Positions 47,001-58,450 of a stretch of DNA of 64,000 nucleotides are shown here, piece by piece (positions within the stretch are counted from its first letter, which is position 1; each line of letters opens with the position of its first letter). The position numbers and the translations under genes were made by a program. Origin of the DNA: Copromyces sp. CBS 386.78. Its lineage: Eukaryota > Ascomycota > Sordariomycetes > Sordariales > Sordariaceae. The DNA lies in NCBI GenBank assembly GCA_030685235.1, contig MU839079.1:1047653-1111652 (forward strand). The letters are read 5' to 3'. The notes beneath the pieces are model-generated. The model made no database searches, was not told the origin of the DNA, and saw nothing but the letters and a program-made list of their open reading frames with translations.

Positions 47001-50000
47001 GTCGCAAGAGATCCCATCGGGCAGTATGTAGCAAAACAGCGGTTCAAAGTGGTGCCTCTGGTGACAATGGGTGGTGAATGCGATGCAACCATGACGAAGT
47101 TTGCTTTGGGAACCTTCACTGTGCCCATCAGTGGTGTCTTTCATATCGGCTCGAACAAGCCCCATCCGACAATGGAAGCCAGTATTGCGCTCGTTAGCAA
47201 AGGGATTGGCAACACTTTGATATAAGAACACAGAATGGTCCAGCGGGAGACGAGATGACGGGTAAATCCTCGACCCTATCGGGCAGAACAGGGACCTCAC
47301 TCTGGAGTCCTGGACATTGCACACCCACAAAGCGGGACCAGCCTAGTCCTATTCAGACACAAGGACAGGCTAATGCAGGACCCGCGCAGCCCCAAATGGC
47401 CAAAATGACACAGAAAGAGACCAATGAGAGAGTACGTTTACCCGGGTGAGGTGGTGAAACGGGTTAACAACGATGATTCTTGGTAAAATACCATGGTGAA
47501 TGTTGGCGTTTGTATGACATTTGTATGGAAGACCTATCAGGGAATAAATACCTGCTTTGAGAGTAAGGCAGGCTCGCTGGCGATAACGCCGGACCTACAA
47601 CGCGAGGTATCTGGGTCTTGGCCAAGGAAGACTTGAGTAAGGGAGCCTGATCCACAGCCGTCACCCAAGAGCATTTGTGAATATCATCAGATAAACCCAC
47701 GTTTATGGCGGTTCAAGCATGAATGGAAATGAACCAGCCCAGAGACAAGGGTTGGGGAGATAGCTTCAATTTCTCGCGGACAGCGCAGACAGAATGTCGG
47801 TAAATTCAACGGTGGGCGGGAGGACGGGAGGATTCAATCGTGAAGATTCGTACGGTACGAGATGCACTGGCATTGAGACCCCAGCTTGCGGCCCTCTCCA
47901 CCCGGGCCAATTGCGTGCGTTGCCCATTCTCCCCGCGCGGCTGGTCGTGATGCTGTTCGGGGAAATGTCCTCGTTGGTTGAGTCTGGTGCATGACCTCGC
48001 TTTTCCGGCCAATGGAAGTGTATACTAAGCGCGTCCAGAGGGATCTGGAAGTGATGTTGGAAGTGAGTCGCGCCTCGATGTTTTGTTCACTTTCGCAAGG
48101 AAGCGAACTTGAAGCGCGCAACAAGTGTTGAAGAATATCACAGAGATCTGCCGCTGCACCCAAATTGCGCAGACACAGCACGAGCACAGCAGAGACGGGA
48201 GCACGAGCCATTTCTTCTCAGGCCGCCAAGACACGAACTTACCAGAAAGGAACTTGATCCAGGCAGACATGACCCAAAGAGGGATAGCGCTCCCGAGGGA
48301 ACGGCAAGAGCTGCGATTGGACATTGCATCCAGTCTCTCCACCAGAGTTACACCTCGTGCAATTCTCGTGCTTCGGTCGACGACGAGGTGAGCTCCTGCG
48401 TTTGCATGATGCTCAAAATCGTCCAAGAAGGACTATACAGAAGAAAACTGCTAGTTTTCAATTATAGTGTGATTGATAAAACTCCGTCTCTGGAAAATGC
48501 TTGAGTTCTATCGTCAGTTAAGCCCCCAAATTACCCGGTCTCGCTCACCTACGCCGCCCTCGGCCGGGGTCCACTGACACACCGGCAGCTGTTTTCAGAC
48601 TGACGTGGCGGGCAAGGCGGGCAAGGCGGGCACCTTGCAGGAAAGAATCATTCGGCATTGGGATGGCCGTTTCTTGTGCATATTATACTGAGAAGAGATT
48701 GTTGTTGACGCAGACAAGACAAATAAGAAATTGACGACAAGATCACAACGGAAGGCCAAGTGCCGCCGGCAACTCAATCCGTTTTGGAGATGCGAGCGGC
48801 TGGGCGCTTTCTACGGAAATCGCAACATCTTCCCCGCCAGATCAACGACAAGGATTTCCCAATGAACCTTCCTCCACTGTTTTGATCATGACGCCCAGAA
48901 CGCTAGACCTATCAAGGCTAATTTTTCCGCACAGTGTTTACACGCCTGGGAAGAATTTAAGCTCCAGTCATTTACCTGTGCTCTGGATCGCGCCTGCCAC
49001 AAAATGCTCGGGCGGGTGTTTGCAGGTCAAAATTTTCTAGACCGTGACGTTCAGACATCTACAGAAGCCGCGAGTCACTCACGGAGAGAGGGCTTCTGCC
49101 ATCAAACCACTTCCATCAGTCTTGCACTATGACAGTCGCTCAAGCTCTCGTATTTCTTTCAAGTCAGTCCTCTCACTTTTCGGACAAGTTCAGGGCTCTG
49201 GAATGCCAGTTTGATACCTACTTTTAAGCCTTCAACCAGAGTCACCATCCACGCGGGACGATAACCTGCGAACACACCGGAATTTGCCCTCATTTTCCCT
49301 TTTCAGCAGCAGTGCCCTGATTGGGCGAAAGTGACCCGACCAAAGCAGGACACCGACCGTCAATCCACCATCACCATGCAGAATGCAGTTGCACTCCTTT
49401 CTCGGCACTATCGCTTGTTTTGAAGATTTGACCCCCGACTTTACCTCATTGCAACCCGACAAAGCCGCGGAAGGACACATCACTCGCCTAAACTCAAACA
49501 AAGTCTCTTCGTCGCATCGCACTTCATTCGGGCCCGCAGCAGCTGGGAGATCTGGGACGAAATGGAACGATAATGGTAGTCGTGCCTTCCTGAGATTTGT
49601 TAGCTAGTCCCTGAGCTGACATCGCTAGCTAACACTAACAAGAACCACGCCACAGCCAAACGCAACGTTTCGATCTCAGCTCCGTCAGCTCGCCCTCCAG
49701 ATGGATGCCGCCCAAGATGATGCCAGACCTCTGGGTGCGGCGCCGGAGACACAAGAACCCATTGAGAACCCGGACCAGGGCTGCTCAGTCTGATCTGGGT
49801 CGCGACCCCACGGGTCCCGTTTTCGATAGCTTGTTCGGATCCGCAAAAGTCGGCGGGGTCCGGCGCAACCGTTTACATCAGGTGGCCTGCCCCGGAGCCC
49901 ACTTTACCGCCCCCGCGCCGGCGCATTATCCTTGGTACCGTCGCTCCAAGCCCGATCTCTCATCTCTTAAGGTTTTTCCACGCCTACCTTTCGTTCTGGC

Positions 50001-52183
50001 TCTGAAACCGAAAAACGCCTGGAACGCCTGCCGAGACAGCGGCTGCAAATTTGATGAACACTTATAGCAGCCACAGCCCACGGGCATCGGCCAGCTGGGT
50101 AGTCGGACTCGACCACGGCCGGGCCAACTGGGCTGCCAAGTAAATCATACGGAAGCATAGCTTCATCCAAGCATTTTGAGAGCCAAAAGTCAATACCATC
50201 ATACAAACCGAAAAATCCGGGTGCGGGCTGTTTGCCCTGACATTCCGTGGACTCTGCGATACACCTGGAGCTGGTCAACTTAGCCGCTACCCGCTCATCG
50301 AATCTCACTCTAGCGACGTTAGCTTGACCGGATCGCTAGGCTCAACTCTACACTACATATCACAACAACCCGCTAGGGGCTCCTTGTTGATCGGCCCAGC
50401 ATCAAAGGTAAGGACTTCGTCCAGGCGCGGATAGGTTGCATTACCTTCCAGTTGGTAGCCTGTCGGATGTAGTCATGGCTGCTTTGGACTGGACTGTTCG
50501 CCCGTCGTTTTTCTCTTCTCTGCCGATCTTGCGCTTTTTTCTTTTTCGTTGTCTACACTATGATGCGATGGGTCTTAAGCGGCGTCTATCGGGCCAAGGT
50601 CAAAGCCAAGGGAGGACAATAGCCGCCAGTTGGTTACATCAACCAAGTATGACAGGCTTGCCCTCCAGAGACGCGCATTGAGGAGCTCAGGTTATGAGAA
50701 GGGACGGGGCTGTACACTTGGGTACCTTGCGTGGACATCATTTGTCTCCCAATGTACCTTTTTGTCCTCGCTGCCCATCCGGTGACCACCGACCAGGAAC
50801 CATCGAGCAGGCCACTTGTACTCCTGCGATACAGTTAGTTCTGCACCGTACATTTTGCAAGTCCTTTACCCCTGTCAGCAGCGACCTCTGGATGCTATCT
50901 CCACCACCTGTTCCCCTGCTTACCCACTCCGTACCCTTGACAGGTGACCAGGGGCATCGCCCCGCTGGCTGATGTTGAGCGTTGCCGTCCCGAACGCCTC
51001 TTCCATCCCAGAGGAGTGTGGACGGGGTCCAAATCTGACTGTCTACACCCCAATTACACAGCTAGAAACCGCATCATCCTTCACCGTGATCCCGGCCCTG
51101 CTACCAGCTCGGCCTCAAGCTAGGCCATCCGGTACCATTGTATTATGAGACGGTGGAGCTCAAGAAGCTCCCCATGGAGGCCCGTTGAGCCCAATTTGCT
51201 TTGCTAAACGTGCAAGGGGGTTATGGTAGAACTACGTGCTGGGTTCTGTACCTACACACTTCCCGCTCGCACTGAATCCCGACAGCCTCGACCAAGCGGC
51301 CGCTCTGTATAAGCCCTGCATAACAGCCAGCTTACTCTTCTCCCCATCCACGCTGGCTACACGCCTCGTCATTGGCTGTTATGTCAGTACGTGATTGCCA
51401 GTTCTTCCAGCTAACAACAGAAATGACACGCAATTCTTGTTTGATACACAGTCAAAACTAGCTCCAGATGACAAAGGGCCTCGTCGAGGAATCCATATCA
51501 AGGGGGTCCAGAAATCATCTTGTATGTGTTGATGGGGCTGCCAAATCGGACCCGCATGGCAAACGACTCTAGACCGACCCAGCATGGCTTTGTTCCCCCC
51601 GATTCATACCCCAATCACCGCCATACCCTGGCAAGCACACAGTTTTGTTCAGTCTCAAGGCCTCCGCACACCTATTCCTCGACGGCGGTTAGCCTAATGC
51701 ACATCAAAAGGGTATGTATCATAGCTATCCACTTTTCTACCCCCGCATGGTTCTCGAGCCAGTACCACAGTACGTGCCGCTCGTTATCCTGATCCTAGGC
51801 CACTTTCTAGGAGCAAAGGAGGCTTGCTCATACGAGTTGCTCGTCCGCCAGTACTAGAAAACCATATCCTTGCCCCACGACCTGCCGTCTCAGCCTTCTA
51901 CATCTTCGTTTCACACGTTCTCAGTCCTGCTGTTGTGTATTTATCTGAGAACATGAAATAAGGGTACGTTTGATTCCTTTTTCGCCGCACACCTTGCATC
52001 CCCTTCCGCCTCCCTTTCCATTTCTGCCGAGTCAAGGATTCAAGCATCACCCTATAAGGACCTCTTCATCTCCCCTCTCCCTCTTTTGGACAAGCAGGTC
52101 AGCACAAGGTGGATATACCTTCCAAGGAGCCCCGCCGCGTTTTGTTCCAGGTTGCCCAGCAAGAAAAATTCTAAATCTCCAAA
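35025..52183. other. 17-kb region without a convincing protein-coding gene
   Basis: Both strands contain only short or composition-driven open frames with no recognisable domains, and spliced combinations did not reveal one to me. Base composition is mixed, not AT-rich, so it does not look like RIP-degraded repeat DNA. Notable contents: homopolymer-rich tracts at about 38629-38654, 44231-44263, 45733-45771 and 45861-45880; an ACCGG-rich partly palindromic stretch at 41750-41796; three copies of a GCGGGCAAG-type 9-mer at 48608-48633. The right end must include the promoter and leader of the Myb/SANT-like gene. Long non-coding RNAs, large regulatory regions or fast-evolving small genes could be present but cannot be called here. 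Confidence 0.5.
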
Positions 52184-54291
52184 ATGGATCTAGACGGACA
52201 GGAACATCAGTCCTCTCCATTCATCAACAATCTAGAAGACGATCGTTTTGGTCCAGATTCGGAGGACGACTATATTGCCACCTCCAGCATCTGCACGCCT
52301 TTTCAGCACCTTCAGTTCCACCTCGACATGACCAGTCACCAGTATCTGACGCCGAGCACACATCACCCGAAGCGACTGCGTGTCCACGGCCTGACCCTCC
52401 CCGGTTCGACCGGTTGTCCGAGCGGCCCACATACTGTTGCCTACTCCCCCCCTGAGTTGGACTTGGGCCCATTCAGTGTACGTTTTGATGTTCCATTTTA
52501 CTGCTACACTCACTTACCAATGGGGCAGGTTTCGGGCATTTCTTCATTCAACTACCCAGCCACCGTCGACACAACCCTTCTAACACCAATCTCTGGCTCT
52601 GAGAGCCCCCCTTTAAACCAAATGCCGTCCCCAAAGACAGAGGATTACCACACCTCACAATCAGCAATGCCTCTCCATGAGGTACCGACGCCTCCACAGA
52701 CGGGAAGGACGTATTACAGTCCCTACGAAAGTCAGGCTTCTCCTTCAATGTCCGGTCTCCCATCAGTAACAGAAGCCCATCAATTCGATCAGTCATCCGC
52801 ATACATGGCCTCTAACGCTCACCATGCAATGTCCCCCAAAGCCGAATTTCCACCGGGGCCTTCAGACCCCTACATGGGTTCCTATAGCGTTTCGACCTCT
52901 CACGGCGGTGAGGTATCGCAACACTCTTTTCCGGAATATCCTCACTTTCCCGGCGTTAACGTAGATCCCTCATCTGGATATATGTATAGAACGCAACAGC
53001 CTCAGCCGAACATCCATGGATCGCCAATGGACCATCGAATGGCCTTCAACGGTCAAGCGCCTCAGCTCACCCATCTCAATCATTCCCAGTACAGACCACA
53101 GACGACCCCAAGGATCGCTGGGTTTGAGGAGCTGCGTGGCGATCCAGCCATGTTCCTATCACAATACCCTGCCCATACGCCAACAATTGCTCCATCGAAG
53201 CGAAAGCGACAGGAGAAGAACAAGACCTCCAAGCCTGGGAAAGCGTCGTCTCGAACATCAAAGGAGTCGCCGCGTCCAGGGTACACTGATGGATCGGCTG
53301 ATTATCAAGAAGTGGAGGGTGATAAGGAGGAGCTAACCCTCCATGATGACGCACCGGAAGACGAGAAGTTCTTGTTCCAGCTCAGAAAGGAGCATATCTC
53401 CGAGAAGGGGAAGGGGATGTGGGAAGAAATGAAGGCCAAGTACTCGGAGAGGCACCAGGGCAATTGGGAAAAGGCGGCACTGCAAATGAAGGTATCGCGA
53501 GCAGTAGCCAAATTTGGTGTCTGGCCAGAACAAGAGGTAAGCTTCGAACGGCTTGTGAGGAATCCTGAGAAGGAGAATTGTTCACTGACAAGCATTCTTA
53601 GATTCAACGTTTGAAAGAAGCCTTTTTTCAAGATGAAGAGAAGAGGTACCAACGCCTCATAGCCCACATGAAGGAGAAGGGTGGATGCAAGGTCTGGGAC
53701 TGGAAGCCCCAACACATTTCGGCCATGCTTATCAAGTTGGGCCTTGAGGATGCCAAAGTAGAAGAAAAGACGGGAACCCGGCGGCGCAAGAAGTTGGAAA
53801 AGCGAAAGCATACCAGCTCGGCATCGCATGGAGGGACCGCTTACCCTACGCCACATATCCAGCAACAGAACATGGTGCCTGACTGGTCCGGGGGATCGGT
53901 TGGTCTCGGTCTCCATAATGTTTTCCCCAACAATCATTCCCAGCAGCAAGCCATGATGAACATGGTATCGGCAACTCGACAGCCCTCCCATGAGCAATCT
54001 TTCTACGAGTTGAGGAGCGACGAAAGGTTTCCCCAACTTACTTCCGAACAGTACTATGAGGCTGTTGAGCAGATATTCAACGACCCGAGGCATGTTGATG
54101 AGGACGAGATTTCAAGTCCCGGTTTCACAGACGTGGCAGATCGCGATGAAAGAGCAGCCAATGTTGCGGCTTCCAGCGCTCACAATTCGCGGCCGCCGAC
54201 GAGAGATGAGCTAAGCAGTTACCAGCAAGCCTCTAGCGCGAGGATGGCACAACAGGCGTGTGAACAACTGCTGCAGGAACGACAACAATAG
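52184..54291 (+). CDS. Myb/SANT-like putative transcriptional regulator
   Basis: Best model has three exons: 52184-52477, 52529-53536 and 53602-54291; 663 aa. Intron 2 (65 bp, phase 0) is clear, with gtaagc donor, CTGAC branch and ttcttag acceptor. Intron 1 (51 bp) is less certain because its length is a multiple of three and it has no in-frame stop. The first 320 residues are disordered, rich in Pro, Ser, His, Gln and Tyr. A basic SKRKRQEKNK block near 320 could be a nuclear signal. Residues about 376-485 form a paired helical module: EKFLFQLRKEH, GMWEEMKAKYSERHQGNWEKAALQMKVSRAV, GVWPEQE and, after the intron, IQRLKEAFFQDEEKRYQRLIAHM and KPQHISAMLIKLG. The spaced Trp residues resemble tandem Myb/SANT repeats. 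A second basic patch (RRRKKLEKRK) follows. Nuclear function is inferred; the regulon is unknown. Confidence 0.82.
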
Positions 54292-56477
54292 CAATTACAG
54301 GAATCGAGTTTCTTGGAGGACTTGACGAGAAGAGAATGACATGCTTTGACGGCGGTACAGCGACGGGTGGCAGATTGATCACCGTGGCTATTGGTCATTT
54401 TTTAACGTTAACCCCATTTGGTTTTCTGTCTTTCTTTTCTTACTATCCTATTCTTCCCTTGCCTCTCCTTAAAATATCCTTCACGTTTTCTTTCTGTTCT
54501 TCTACGCATGTTCTCTTAACATCCATCACATGTGGCGTTGGGGATTTCCCTCTCTCGGGTTTAAACAGAAGGTGCCCGGTCTTGACTTTGGTTTTATCTA
54601 CATGGGTGGCTTACTCCTTCTTTTCTATCTGTTACACATTTTGGCATGTCGAAGTCACCGAGCGAGATGCGAGCTCTGCCAGGCTACAAAGCACGAAGCA
54701 AGCGGGAACAGGTGAACAATAGCGAGGAGCCAGAGAAGAGCTCAAGGGATGAAGGGCCGCGATGAGAGCAGCCGGCGTTTGCCAGCGAAACAGGCGCTAC
54801 AGTTTCAAGTCAATAACGTACAAACAACATGACGAAGATGTGGTTATTGTTCATACCTACATTTGGAGATGCTCACGCATAAACCTTCCTGCATCTGATT
54901 TTCTTTGCATTACCTGTTTCCGCTGTTCTCTTCGTGAATGAGTGCTTGCGATTATTCCTCACGCTGATTGAGCACTTGCTGACTGGCGGATAGGAAGCCG
55001 GTGGTTTCCAAAGTACCTCAAACGCCAACGACAGTACATTAAATGGAATATCACCCAGTTGGCACCAGCCGAGGCGTCCACATGGACTCGTCTTCAGGGC
55101 AACGATCTGCTTCGTGTGACGTAGATATTACGGAGAGCTCTCCGCCGAGTAAACAGGAATCTGCAGAAAAGAAGAACGACGAAGTGGTCAATTGCGCAGA
55201 GAGACCAATCCCCAAAGGGAAAGTCGGGTTTATTCTGGGTTAGTCTTGGCGGATGATGGGCGACTCCTCTACCCTGTGAGCCTGTCACCCCGTCACTCTG
55301 TCAGGTCTGCATCTCAATCGGACATCAACAGCTTCTTCTCCAATCTCACTGGACCTGCAGAGAGTAGAACCCCTCTTACAAGAAGACATGGAATGGAACT
55401 CTTCAAGCTCGCTGAACCCAATAAGGAAAAGCTTCTTGTTCTCGAAGACAGTTACGGCTTTTGGTGCCCCTCTCGCGACATATTTTCCGACCCACCTATT
55501 AAGTTTTACTAATTCGTGCAGTTCCCAAATACCTACGCAAGTCCGAATCGCGCCATCCGTTCATCGTTCAGGGAATACTACTTTGCTGCCTAAGGGTTGT
55601 GGGGTTACCATATGGAGCACACCGTGAAGGCTTATGATCGATCCCCTGAATGAGAGTGCCAATATTGTGGTGGAAAACCCGGCTGGCCGGTTTTCCGCTA
55701 CTAACAATTTTTGTTTTAAGAAGGAGGTACTGTAAGATTATGATGCCAAAAAGAAGGTTTACATTATTGGCTGTGAAGAGTGGCAGATATTTGGTCGAAG
55801 ATACCCTGACCCGACAGTCGGATAGCTGCCTGGCCGCACGCTTGAACGGCTTGTCACTTCCCTCTCTGCCAAACTTAGGAATTGTGCATGTGACGGAAGA
55901 AAGCTCATGGTGCGTGTGACGTCTCGGATCGGAGATAATATCACGCCTACATGAATGGCAATTCCGGGTACATAGTGAACTGGTGAAGCTTTTAGGCCCG
56001 AACAACGCTTATCTCTTTAACGTTTCTATTTCTCAAGGTCCAAAAAGCGCCGCGGGATGTTCCATACATACAAGTACATACTGCATGGATTAGTGCCCCG
56101 GGTCTTTCAAAAGTCCCCGGCCAGAGAAATGAGGGTCATGCCCGGGCTTACTCCACTGCTAGGTAGAATTCCCCGGGAACCCTCCTCAACGGTCGCCGCG
56201 CGCGGGGCTCCCCGTAGCGGGCCAACAGGGCTCGCTGCTGGAAAGCGGGAGCGAAAAAAAACGGGACGGAGCTCGGGGTTCGGACTTGGCACCGATCTAT
56301 CTTTTTCATCACATCACGGCATGTTCCATGCAGTGCCTTCAACCAGTAAAGGAATGGACCCTGATAGAAGCAGCAAGGGACGAAGACGATCAGACGCAAG
56401 GACGGACTGCCTGTGGGGGGAGTGCATGTCTAGCATGTGTTTGCACCCCGCAACCTACCTTGGCGAAAAAGTGGCAG
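54292..56477. other. Intergenic region between the Myb-like gene and the retrotransposon
   Basis: 2.2 kb that includes the 3' flank of the Myb-like gene. Open frames up to 145 codons occur on both strands (for example 56057-56494, +, and 55568-56005, -) but lack domains. The last one runs into the LTR, which argues against it being a real gene. Confidence 0.5.
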
Positions 56478-56482
56478 AGAAG
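56478..56482. repeat. Target-site duplication, left copy
   Basis: AGAAG directly before the left LTR, identical to the 5 bases after the right LTR (62021-62025). Five-base duplications are normal for Ty1/Copia integrase. Confidence 0.93.
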
Positions 56483-56662
56483 TGTCAGATGTGACTGTGC
56501 AGAATTGATTGATTGAAGAGTGTGTGTAACTGACTCGCCCAGAAGGTCTAGGGGGTACTAGAATATCCTAGAGGGACCCAGAAACCAGTAATCTAGGGGG
56601 CTGGGCGGCTAATCCAGATTGAGTATAGCTAGAAACCTAGATATCTACCCTCTAATTTAATA
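56483..56662 (-). repeat. Left LTR (3' LTR of the element)
   Basis: 180 bp, starts TGTCAGATGTG and ends TAATA, where the other copy has TAACA, giving TG...CA-type termini. It differs from the right LTR at 15 positions, all transitions and without gaps. In 10 of these this copy carries the T or A, mostly where the other copy has CpA or TpG. Confidence 0.95.
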
Positions 56663-56672
56663 TACCCCCTTA
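56663..56672 (-). other. Polypurine tract of the retrotransposon
   Basis: On the minus strand the sequence next to the left LTR reads AATAAGGGGGTA. Its position immediately inside the 3' LTR supports minus-strand orientation. Some flanking purines may have been altered by RIP. Confidence 0.7.
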
Positions 56673-57399
56673 TTTATAGACCTTCTTAAAATAGGGTAAA
56701 AGTAAAATTATTTACAGTTTTCTCTCTTCTAGTATATTAATCTCCCTAATTAAATTATAGGTATCTTCTAGAACGTCGTCGGGAACTTCCCTCCTAATCC
56801 TTATTTTTTTTCGAGCCGGCGTATTCGCTATCCCTATTAAATCCCGGAACTTTTCGTAATCTAGCTATCTTAATACCTTTATTAAGCCATTTGCTAGTAT
56901 TTTTTTTATTTCTAAATATTCGACCGCAATCTTTCCTTCTATAATCTCCTGCCGTAACTAGTAACGATAAATATCGATATACTTTAGTTTAATTATTAAT
57001 TATAATACTTTAACGGTTAGAATTCGGATTGTTTAAGTATTATTATAGCCGATTACGGGGACTTCCTAATCGAAGGGAATTTCAATCTCCTTATATAAAT
57101 GTATAATGGTAATAGTTTCTTTTATAGCGTTAGAAATTAATAATAATTTTGCTTCGGTAATTAAAGTTAATATTATTTTCTATTTAGTAGTACCCTAGTA
57201 AATAAAATTACTAAATAATTTAATCGTAAAGCTATATAAACTTTTCTAATTTAAGGTATTATTAGCGTATAAAGTATTTAAAACTATTTTAAATTTTAAT
57301 AACGATTTAAAGTAGAAAGAGAAATTTAGGTAGAATTGAAAGTAGTATAATATTTTATTAGCAACTTTATAATACTAAGGATTAAAGTTATAATTATAA

Positions 57400-58450
57400 T
57401 AAATTAAACGGCTAATTATAAAAGTAATATTTATTCGGGTAATTATTATAATATATATTATCGATCCGACGACGACCTAATAATCCTATATTTTATTAAA
57501 AGTAGTTACGCTATTGTAGGGTAGAAATTCTTCGTTATTTATTAAAATAAAGGCGAAAGTATAAGGATTTTTAATAAATTTAGTAATTTTATAAATATAT
57601 TCCTATTAAAATAATTAAATTAGTCCTACCTCTCGATTTTGAATAATTTTAATACTTAAAAACTATTGGAAGTTATTACCTCTTATAAATTTATACTTCT
57701 CCTCTAAATTCTTTATTATTTAATTAATTTTATTGTATAATTTCTAATCGAAGGTAAATATAATATTATTAATATAATAGAAGATTAGAATCCTACTACG
57801 TTTGAAGATATATAGATTTTTAAATAATAATTGGATATTTATATTTTTAAAAATACTATTAAATTCTTATTATTAGAATAGAGGAATATATTGAAGATTA
57901 TAGAGAGTTTTAAGTAGTTTAAATACTATATAATACTTTCGATATTTAGGGGGTATACGTATATAGATCTCTTTATCGAAATAAGTGTTAATGAAGGTAT
58001 TTATAGCGTTATATTAGATAAGTTCGAAGTTAAATTTAGCGGCGTAAACGATAATAAATTAAAAAGAACGATTAGTTAATATAGAGGCGTATATTTCTTT
58101 CTTATAATAATACTATTAATCCCCTCTAATTATAAGGCGAGCCTTTACTTTCTAAAGGCGGTTATATTTATTAAATTTATATATATATACTTGTATATAA
58201 TTAAGGATTTAAATACCTTTAATACGAAAGATATCCTTATCGACCTCTACTTACGACCTTATTTCTTTATAGTTATTAAAATATATTTCTTCTACTTATT
58301 TAAAGAAGTTTCTTAATTTATAATATTCGAGATTATAATAAGTCTTTAAGACTAGGGGTAAATTTTAATGCTTAATAGAATCTAGCCGGCTACTTTTAGT
58401 AATTAGACGATTAATTTCTACCTTTGTAATAACTTTGCCCTATTTTTGGC
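57400..58450 (-). pseudogene. Degenerate Copia reverse transcriptase region
   Basis: Three family motifs are still visible in one minus-strand frame. KARLIIRGD (58119-58151) corresponds to the KARLVARG block. TLYNLQ (within 57891-57911) corresponds to the LYGLKQ block. FYYINNIIF around 57765-57776 corresponds to the catalytic YVDD box, with Val and both Asp codons altered by G-to-A changes after T. Spacing of about 125 codons between the first and last is as in Copia RT. Multiple stops interrupt the frame. The approximate limits given are inferred from motif spacing. Confidence 0.85.

Noticed and set aside
46749..47330. 193-codon minus-strand frame in the gene desert
   Set aside because: No domain, no low-complexity or signal pattern that suggests selection, and no splice partners. 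Consistent with chance in 17 kb.
56057..56494. 145-codon plus-strand frame reaching the left LTR
   Set aside because: It crosses the target-site duplication into the transposon, so the frame is partly created by the insertion; no domain is present.
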